A DNA stretch of 20,931 nucleotides from assembly GCA_964413425.1 (NCBI GenBank), contig CAYPST010000073.1:1-20931 (forward strand), written 5' to 3'. This DNA is from DATFLS01 sp964413425. Lineage in GTDB: Bacteria; Fidelibacterota; JAANXI01. Numbering within the stretch: the first letter of the stretch is position 1; the number at the start of each line of letters is the position of its first letter. This document shows, piece by piece, positions 16,477 through 20,931 of the stretch. The notes below the pieces were generated by a model, which was not told the origin of the DNA, made no database searches, and saw only the letters and a program-made list of their open reading frames with translations. The position numbers and the translations under genes were made by a program.

Positions 16477-18726
16477 ATGGAAACTTCACGGATCGCGAAA
16501 TTTTACAAACATTCCATCGAGGAACGGCTGGAAATCCTCCGGGAGAAGAAGATACTGACCGAAGAGGACTATATCGCCCTGATGAATAATCTCCATGTAC
16601 TGACTCCCGGGCAGGCCGACCGGATGATCGAAAATGTGATAGGAGTGTTCGGCCTTCCCATGGGACTGGGACTCAATTTTATGATTAACGGGAAACCGTA
16701 TGTGGTCCCGATGGTGGTGGAGGAACCGTCTATTATCGCTGGGGTCAGCTCGGCGGCAAAAACCGTGCTCCGGAGCGGTGGATTCCGGAGCACCAGTACG
16801 GACCCCATACTCATCGGTCAGGTGCAGGTGGCAAAAACAGACAATTCCGCTGTAGCCAGAGATGAGCTCTTTGCCAACAAAGAAGAGATTCTCAATCTCG
16901 CCAACAGTTTACATCCCAACATGGTTGCCCGGGGAGGCGGAGCCCAGGATCTGGAAGTGCGGATCCTCCCGGATGTATCCGATTGCGGAGATATGGTGAT
17001 TGTCCATCTGATGGTGGATACCAGAGATGCTATGGGCGCCAACCTGGTGAACAGTATGTGCGAAGGCGTGGCCCCGCTCATCGAAAAAATCACCGGGGGG
17101 ACGGTCTATTTGCGGATTCTCTCCAATCTAACAGACCGTTCGCTGGTCACGACCCGCTGCCGGATTCCGCCGGATCTCCTGGAATTTAACGAGACTCCCG
17201 GCGAGCAAGTGCGGGACGGGATCATCCTGGCCAACGAATTTGCCCTAACGGACCCGTATCGTGCCGCCACCCATAATAAGGGCATTCTGAACGGGATCGA
17301 TCCCGTGGCCATTGCCACCGGAAATGACTGGCGCGCCATTGAAGCCGCCGCCCACGCCTACGCCGCCAGAGGTGATCACTACCAGGCGCTGACCCGGTGG
17401 GAAACGGCGGACAACGGCGACTTACTGGGCACCATCGAACTGCCGTTGAAAGTGGGCATTGTCGGGGGATCGCTCCAGGCCAACCCGGCGGTGGAAATCG
17501 CGCACCGGCTGCTGGACATCCATTCCGCCCGGGAACTGGCGGAAGTCATGGGTGCCGTGGGACTGGCCCAGAACTTTGCCGCGCTCCGGGCGCTGGTCAC
17601 CGAAGGCATCCAGCGGGGACACATGACCCTGCACGCCCGCAGCGTGGCCAATGCCGCCGGGGCCGAACCCGAGATCTTTGAAACAGTGGTGGAACGGCTT
17701 ATTGAGGATGGTGATATCAAGGTCTGGAAGGCACAGGAGATCATCAAAGATCTGGAACAGCGGCAACAGGTTCCCTCGCCCGAAGAATTATCAGAAATAG
17801 AGCGCGAGCGGCTGCCGGCGGGACACGGCAAGGTGATTCTCCTGGGAGAACACTCGGTGGTGTATGGCACGCACGCAATTGCCGCTCCCCTGCCCCTGGC
17901 CATGCAGGCCAAGGTATGGGACAGCGAGAACGGCATCCATCTCCTCATCCCCCGCTGGGGTGTGGAAGAAAAAGTCCGGAAAGGGGCCAGGCATCGCTAC
18001 TCTATTTATCAGTCCCTGGATATGCTGCTGGAACGCCTGCATCTGGAAGATTGCAATATGACCATCGAGATATTTCCCAACGTCCCCCGGGCCATGGGAC
18101 TGGGCGGATCCGCCGCCCTGGCGGTCGCCATCATCCGGGCGTTCGACGAACATTTTCATCTCGGCCTCTCGGATGAGGAGGTGCAGGAGCTCTCCTTCGA
18201 GTCGGAGAAGATCGCCCACGGCAATCCGTCCGGCATCGACAACACCCTGGCAACCTACGGGAAGTTCACCCTGTTCCGCCGTGGGGAGCCGCCCTTTATG
18301 CGGGACCTCCAGGTGAAGCAGCCGCTGCCGGTCGTCATCGGTCTCACCGGCGTGGAGAGCCTGACCGCCAGAATGGTCGCCCTGGTCCGGGAAGGCTGGG
18401 AGAAACACCGAACCCATTATGAAAAGCTCTTTGAACAGATCGATGACCTCACCCTTTCCGCCGTGCAGGCCATAGAAAATTACAACCTGGAGCAGCTGGG
18501 CAAGCTCATGAACATCAATCAGGGACTGCTGAACGCTCTGGAAGTCTCCAGTCCAGAGCTGGAAGACCTCATCGAAATTGCCCGGCGGACCGGAGCGCTC
18601 GGCGCCAAACTCACCGGCGGCGGCGGAGGCGGTGGCGTGGTCGCCCTCTGCCCCGATACCTCAGAGCAGGTAGCCGCGGCCATGCGGAAATCCGGGTACC
18701 GGGCGATCGTAACTGAGATCGTTTGA
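16477..18726 (+). CDS. Fused class II HMG-CoA reductase - mevalonate kinase
   Basis: One uninterrupted 749-residue frame holds two enzymes. Residues 1-430 are a class II HMG-CoA reductase: VEEPSIIAG with Glu83, DAMGAN (184-189), HNKGILNGIDPVAIATGND with Lys268 and Asp284, GIVGGSLQANP and GHMTLHARSVA with His382. These match the catalytic Glu83, Lys267, Asp283 and His381 of the Pseudomonas mevalonii enzyme almost residue for residue. A charged linker (about 425-446) leads to a full mevalonate kinase (447-749): GHGKVILLGEHSVVYG, PRAMGLGGSAALAVA (537-551), GNPSGIDNTLATYG with catalytic Asp588, and KLTGGGGGGGVVAL (711-724). The product would take HMG-CoA to mevalonate and on to mevalonate 5-phosphate. 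An AGGA lies seven bases before ATG. The usual symbols of the halves are mvaA and mvaK1. The second half of the gene looks richer in G+C than the minus-strand operon. Confidence 0.95.
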   Translation: METSRIAKFYKHSIEERLEILREKKILTEEDYIALMNNLHVLTPGQADRMIENVIGVFGLPMGLGLNFMINGKPYVVPMVVEEPSIIAGVSSAAKTVLRSGGFRSTSTDPILIGQVQVAKTDNSAVARDELFANKEEILNLANSLHPNMVARGGGAQDLEVRILPDVSDCGDMVIVHLMVDTRDAMGANLVNSMCEGVAPLIEKITGGTVYLRILSNLTDRSLVTTRCRIPPDLLEFNETPGEQVRDGIILANEFALTDPYRAATHNKGILNGIDPVAIATGNDWRAIEAAAHAYAARGDHYQALTRWETADNGDLLGTIELPLKVGIVGGSLQANPAVEIAHRLLDIHSARELAEVMGAVGLAQNFAALRALVTEGIQRGHMTLHARSVANAAGAEPEIFETVVERLIEDGDIKVWKAQEIIKDLEQRQQVPSPEELSEIERERLPAGHGKVILLGEHSVVYGTHAIAAPLPLAMQAKVWDSENGIHLLIPRWGVEEKVRKGARHRYSIYQSLDMLLERLHLEDCNMTIEIFPNVPRAMGLGGSAALAVAIIRAFDEHFHLGLSDEEVQELSFESEKIAHGNPSGIDNTLATYGKFTLFRRGEPPFMRDLQVKQPLPVVIGLTGVESLTARMVALVREGWEKHRTHYEKLFEQIDDLTLSAVQAIENYNLEQLGKLMNINQGLLNALEVSSPELEDLIEIARRTGALGAKLTGGGGGGGVVALCPDTSEQVAAAMRKSGYRAIVTEIV

Positions 18727-18728
18727 TT

Positions 18729-19034
18729 AATAGCACACAGATGTTCACTGAAACAATGGATTTACACGGATAGAAAGGCAGAAGGTAAAAGTGAAAAGTG
18801 AGAAGGCAGAAGTGAGAAGCATGTGTTTGGAAATGATTGGATTGATGCGAGGGGAAGTATGATTCAGGAAGTGAGCTGGTTTGCCATTGGGTATGGTCAA
18901 TCGTCAATTGTTGTTTTTTCAGTGATTTCAGTGTTTCATTTTTAATGTCTCACGTCTTTTCCATATGTAATCATCTGGTGTATCATCCTCTTCCGCGTAC
19001 TGTTTCCCGCCTTAGATAACGGCGAAATGCTTCT
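18729..19034 (+). repeat. Mosaic intergenic repeat, downstream copy (after reductase-kinase)
   Basis: Same block order as the copy before mvaD: a CACACAGAT-type block (18729-18771), heptamer array (18777-18818), TCAATCG/TCAATTG units (18896-18913), a TTTCAGTGATTTCAGTG block (18914-18947), then TAATCATCTGG through CCTTAGATAACGGCGAAAT (18968-19034). It begins four bases after the stop of the fused gene. With the arrays that follow it fills the 663-base gap before idi; I see no intrinsic terminator in it. Confidence 0.75.
18777..18818 (+). repeat. Heptamer array (GGCAGAA/GTGAAAA-like, six units)
   Basis: Six units in perfect register: GGCAGAA, GGTAAAA, GTGAAAA, GTGAGAA, GGCAGAA, GTGAGAA. This is the reverse complement of the TTYTGCC/TTTTCAC type found at 14169 and 19031. 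It lies inside the downstream mosaic repeat. Confidence 0.8.
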
Positions 19035-19058
19035 CACTTTTCACGTTTCACTTTTCAC
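19031..19058 (+). repeat. Heptamer array (TTTTCAC-like, four units)
   Basis: Units TTCTCAC, TTTTCAC, GTTTCAC and TTTTCAC follow the CGGCGAAATGC block directly, just as the TTTGCCC array does before mvaD. Confidence 0.75.
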
Positions 19059-19070
19059 GTCTGTTCTTTG

Positions 19071-19263
19071 CCTTCCCGGAGAATTCCACTTCCTTCCAGC
19101 GTATTACGAATGCTTTTTCCCTTACGCATCGCTTACTTTTGCCTTTTGCCTTCTGCCTTTTCACTTCTTCCCATTACCTTCCCGGAGAATTCCACTTCCT
19201 TCCAACGTATTTCGAATTCTCCTTCCTTTCCGTACCGCATGCTTCTGCCGTTTGCCTTCTGCT
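19071..19263 (+). repeat. Tandem duplication with 106-base period
   Basis: CCTTCCCGGAGAATTCCACT begins at 19071 and again at 19177. Similarity continues through TTCCTTCCARCGTATTWCGAAT and into a heptamer array in each copy (TTTTGCC units from 19137; TTCTGCC/GTTTGCC units from 19243). The second copy ends around 19263. Open frames across it have no protein features. Confidence 0.8.
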
Positions 19264-19389
19264 TTCCAATGGAAGTACACTTTTCCTCCACTGTGAACAA
19301 CCAACAATTGACAATTGACGGTGGACCAAAAACAACCGTGCATTTCCGGCAGCCATCATCTATATTCTTTTCAATTAACCGGAAAGGCA

Positions 19390-19965
19390 ATGAGTGTTAT
19401 GGACGATAAAGTCTCTTTTGACGACGAACTGCTCATCTGCGTGGATGAGGACGACAATGTCATCGATTATAAAAGCAAGGTGGAATGTCACGCCGGAGAA
19501 GCCATTCTTCACCGGGCGTTTTCCATATTTATTTTCAACGATCAGAACCAGCTCCTTCTGCAGCAGCGCAGCGAAGAGAAACCCTTGTGGCCGTTGTACT
19601 GGTCCAACAGCTGCTGCAGTCACCCCCGGAAGGGCGAATCCCTGGAAGAAGCCGCCCGCCGGCGCCTGAAAGAAGAGCTGGGGCTGGAGACGGACCTGCA
19701 GTATCTGTTCAAGTTTCGATATCACGTGCCCTACAAAGATAAAGGCTCGGAACGGGAGATCTGCTCGGTGTTCGTGGGCCGTTCCAACCAAGAGCCCACC
19801 GTGAATCCCACCGAAATCGCCGAATGGCAATGGATGGACGCCGAAGAGGTGGACCGGGAATTCCGGGAACATCCCGACCGGTACAGTCCCTGGTTCAAAA
19901 TGGAGTGGCAACGCATCCGGAAGGAGTTTCCGGAAGTGCCGGAAGCCGGGAAGATCGCGAATTGA
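19390..19965 (+). CDS. idi: Isopentenyl-diphosphate delta-isomerase, type 1
   Basis: A 191-residue Nudix-fold enzyme that interconverts IPP and DMAPP. All metal ligands of the E. coli enzyme have counterparts at the same spacing: His34 and His41 (CHAGEAILHRAFS), His78 in NSCCSHPR, Glu121 and Glu123 (EREICSVF). Catalytic Cys76 and Glu123 are present, and the Nudix-like helix EEAARRRLKEELGLE spans 86-100. The ATG at 19390 is chosen because the family N-terminus fits; the frame opens earlier at 19315 within repeat DNA, and a second ATG at 19399 is possible. GGAA lies about five bases before ATG 19390. It completes the mevalonate route started by the cluster upstream, though 663 bases of repeats separate them, so it may have its own promoter. 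Confidence 0.96.
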   Translation: MSVMDDKVSFDDELLICVDEDDNVIDYKSKVECHAGEAILHRAFSIFIFNDQNQLLLQQRSEEKPLWPLYWSNSCCSHPRKGESLEEAARRRLKEELGLETDLQYLFKFRYHVPYKDKGSEREICSVFVGRSNQEPTVNPTEIAEWQWMDAEEVDREFREHPDRYSPWFKMEWQRIRKEFPEVPEAGKIAN

Positions 19966-20026
19966 CGCAAAGAAAAGTTAAGAGTTATGGGCAAAGAGTA
20001 AAGAGTCCCCGCTCCCCACTACCTCG

Positions 20027-20175
20027 AATAGCACACATCCTATGGAGATCCCATTGGGAGAGTGACGCGGAAGAATCGATGACCGCAGATGAAAAACACT
20101 TGAAATGTGAAGATTCCCTTTGAGAGGATTGATTTTTATATTTCAGAGTATTTCGGTGCTTTTCAGTGTTAATTA
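20027..20175 (+). repeat. Mosaic intergenic repeat, third partial copy (after idi)
   Basis: Begins AATAGCACACA like the copy at 18729, then a segment of about two dozen bases without counterpart (around 20038-20061), then TGACGCGGAAGAATCGATGACCGCAGAT, which matches the inverted block at 14212-14255. It ends with an ATTTCGGTGCTTTTCAGTG block (20150-20175) like those at 14000 and 18914. Loose period-7 purine units (AAGAGTT, AAGAGTA) precede it at 19974-20006. Same orientation as the other two copies. Confidence 0.65.
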
Positions 20176-20207
20176 GACATAAATGACCACCGGATAGCAC
20201 TGGACTC

Positions 20208-20236
20208 TTGACAAGGGAACGAAAATCCGCTACTTT
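20208..20236 (+). promoter_or_regulatory. Sigma-70-type promoter of tRNA-Gly
   Basis: Consensus -35 box TTGACA (20208-20213), 17-base spacer, -10 box TACTTT (20231-20236). The tRNA begins 10 bases after the -10 box, as expected for a short leader. Confidence 0.75.
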
Positions 20237-20245
20237 TGAAACCAA

Positions 20246-20317
20246 GCGGGCGTCGTATAATGGTTATTACCCGAGCTTCCCAAGCTCGTGACGAGGGTTC
20301 GATTCCCTTCGCCCGCT
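20246..20317 (+). tRNA. tRNA-Gly (anticodon CCC)
   Basis: A 72-base cloverleaf: acceptor GCGGGCG pairs with CGCCCGC (20310-20316), discriminator T at 20317, anticodon stem CGAGC/GCTCG around loop TTCCCAA with anticodon CCC at 20279-20281, T-loop TTCGATT with a 5-bp stem. The anticodon reads GGG glycine codons. CCA is not encoded. It has its own promoter and terminator, so it is a single-gene unit. Confidence 0.95.
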
Positions 20318-20326
20318 CTGCTTCTC

Positions 20327-20361
20327 AACCCCTGAAAGGTCAGCCTTTCGGGGGTTTTTTT
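20327..20361 (+). terminator. Intrinsic terminator after tRNA-Gly
   Basis: Stem AACCCCTGAAAGG (20327-20339), loop TCAG, and CCTTTCGGGGG (20344-20354) with one T-G wobble, followed by seven T (20355-20361). It starts 10 bases after the tRNA. Confidence 0.92.
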
Positions 20362-20465
20362 ATTAATGGTATAGGCTATACCCCCCACACGTGACGAGGA
20401 TTCTCCCAGGGGGGATCCCTCCTGTTCCGCGGCTGGCCCCACGGCTTCAACCCGCCACCTACATT

Positions 20466-20505
20466 CCCGCTTCAAGTCCCCGGCAGTTTCGGGGGTTAAA
20501 GCGGG
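20466..20505. repeat. REP-like hairpin 1
   Basis: CCCGCTTCAA-GT-CCCC (20466-20481) pairs with GGGG-GTTAAAGCGGG (20492-20505 region) around a loop of about nine bases. A related half-site GGCTTCAACCCGCC lies at 20443-20456. These share the GGCTTYAACCCGCC core with hairpin 2, so they are units of one short palindromic family. Confidence 0.7.
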
Positions 20506-20532
20506 TGACCCTCCTCCGTGTCTTGTGGTTCC

Positions 20533-20569
20533 GCGGCTTTAACCCGCCTGTCGGCGGACTTAAAGCCGC
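20533..20569. repeat. REP-like hairpin 2
   Basis: GCGGCTTTAA (20533-20542) pairs with TTAAAGCCGC (20560-20569), and CCGCC (20544-20548) pairs with GGCGG (20553-20557) around loop TGTC, leaving a small bulge. It lies 9 bases beyond the stop of the transposase remnant, where RAYT genes commonly have REP units. GTTCCGCGGCT before it (20528-20538) also occurs at 20424-20434. Confidence 0.75.
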
Positions 20570-20578
20570 TAGCGCTGT

Positions 20579-20931
20579 TCACTCAAACAGGTATGGACCG
20601 ATATCAGCGTAATCCTCATCCGCCGATTCCACGAATTCCTGATACTCCTCCGATGTAGCAAACCACTCCCTCACCAATGCTTCGGGATACAGGGAACCGT
20701 TTTGCTGCCGGATAATTGGAATACCGCCAGTCGGCCAAATGTTTCACCAGCCCCGCCTCCAGCGGATTCCGGTGGATATACCGGCAGATCTGGTGGAGGT
20801 AGGCATCATCATCAATATGCTTGGGCTGATTGGGGTTCTCATACAATCGACCACTCCGCTGATACCGGTTGTTAAAGGTCTGCGAATACGATTGAAACGT
20901 GGATTGGATGAACCGGGAAATTTGCGTGTCC
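20579..20931 (-). pseudogene. REP-associated tyrosine transposase (RAYT/Y1), frameshifted and cut by the window end
   Basis: Reading the minus strand in from 20931 gives ISRFIQSTFQSYSQTFNNRY, QRSGRLYENPNQPKHIDDDA and YLHQICRYIHRNPLEAGLVK, the typical C-terminal half of a Y1 (IS200/TnpA-like) REP-associated transposase; the Tyr of RYIHRNP is the probable nucleophile by family position. After DWRYSN the family sequence continues one frame over: IIRQQNGSLYPEALVREWFA and then EEYQEFVESADEDYADIGPY to a TGA at 20579-20581. The shift falls near 20700-20720 and equals one extra or two missing bases. In the original frame translation instead ends at 20616 with an unrelated Gly-rich tail. Either a real disabling mutation or a sequencing error. 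The N-terminal half lies outside the window. Confidence 0.85.

Noticed and set aside
16477..18726. Possibility that the reductase-kinase fusion is an assembly artefact
   Set aside because: No N, no frame change and no repeat at the junction; both domains are complete and joined by an ordinary charged linker in one frame.
19308..19366. TTGACA (19308-19313) with TATATT (19361-19366) as an idi promoter
   Set aside because: The two boxes are far more than 17 bases apart, and TTGACA here is part of the TCAATTG/CAATTGA repeat units.
20395..20580. Repeated GC-rich units considered as a CRISPR array
   Set aside because: Units are unequal, palindromic and irregularly spaced, with no constant repeat-spacer length and no cas genes; they fit REP-like elements next to a RAYT gene.

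Overview
The window looks like a piece of a draft or metagenome-assembled chromosome (one run of ten N) from a Gram-negative bacterium. The signs are two probable lipoproteins, a beta-barrel protein ending in Phe, periplasmic signal peptides and RlpA. The style of the lipoproteins (one carries CAYFNTVYNAK after its lipid cysteine) resembles the FCB superphylum. Clear Shine-Dalgarno sequences before several genes (GGGAGG, GGAGG, GGAAGGA) argue against a typical Bacteroidota member, so a non-Bacteroidota FCB lineage is my best guess. I cannot name the phylum from the sequence.

Layout. From 129 to 7596, seven minus-strand genes lie end to end with overlaps or very short gaps, probably as one operon. 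In transcription order they are two secreted amidohydrolase-fold proteins with a degraded metal motif, a class III sirtuin, a TPR lipoprotein, pyrK, pyrD (interrupted by the N run) and the lipoprotein rlpA. A REC-PAS-GAF-GGDEF diguanylate cyclase (8271-10166), a c-type haem plus beta-barrel outer-membrane protein (10597-11757) and a stand-alone TrpB2-type tryptophan synthase beta chain (12357-13664) follow, all on the minus strand with larger spacers.

The plus-strand centrepiece is a mevalonate-pathway cluster: mvaD (14402-15388), phosphomevalonate kinase (15385-16467) and a single 749-residue protein that joins a class II HMG-CoA reductase to a complete mevalonate kinase (16477-18726). A type 1 isopentenyl-diphosphate isomerase (19390-19965) follows after a spacer. 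Together these four reading frames should carry HMG-CoA to IPP and DMAPP. HMG-CoA synthase is not in the window.

The spacers around this cluster are not empty. A mosaic repeat unit occurs before mvaD and after the reductase-kinase gene in the same orientation and block order, with a third partial copy after idi. These spacers also hold degenerate arrays with a strict 7-base period and a 106-bp tandem duplication. The right end holds a tRNA-Gly(CCC) with its own promoter and terminator, then REP-like hairpins beside a frameshifted REP-associated Y1 transposase gene that runs off the window.
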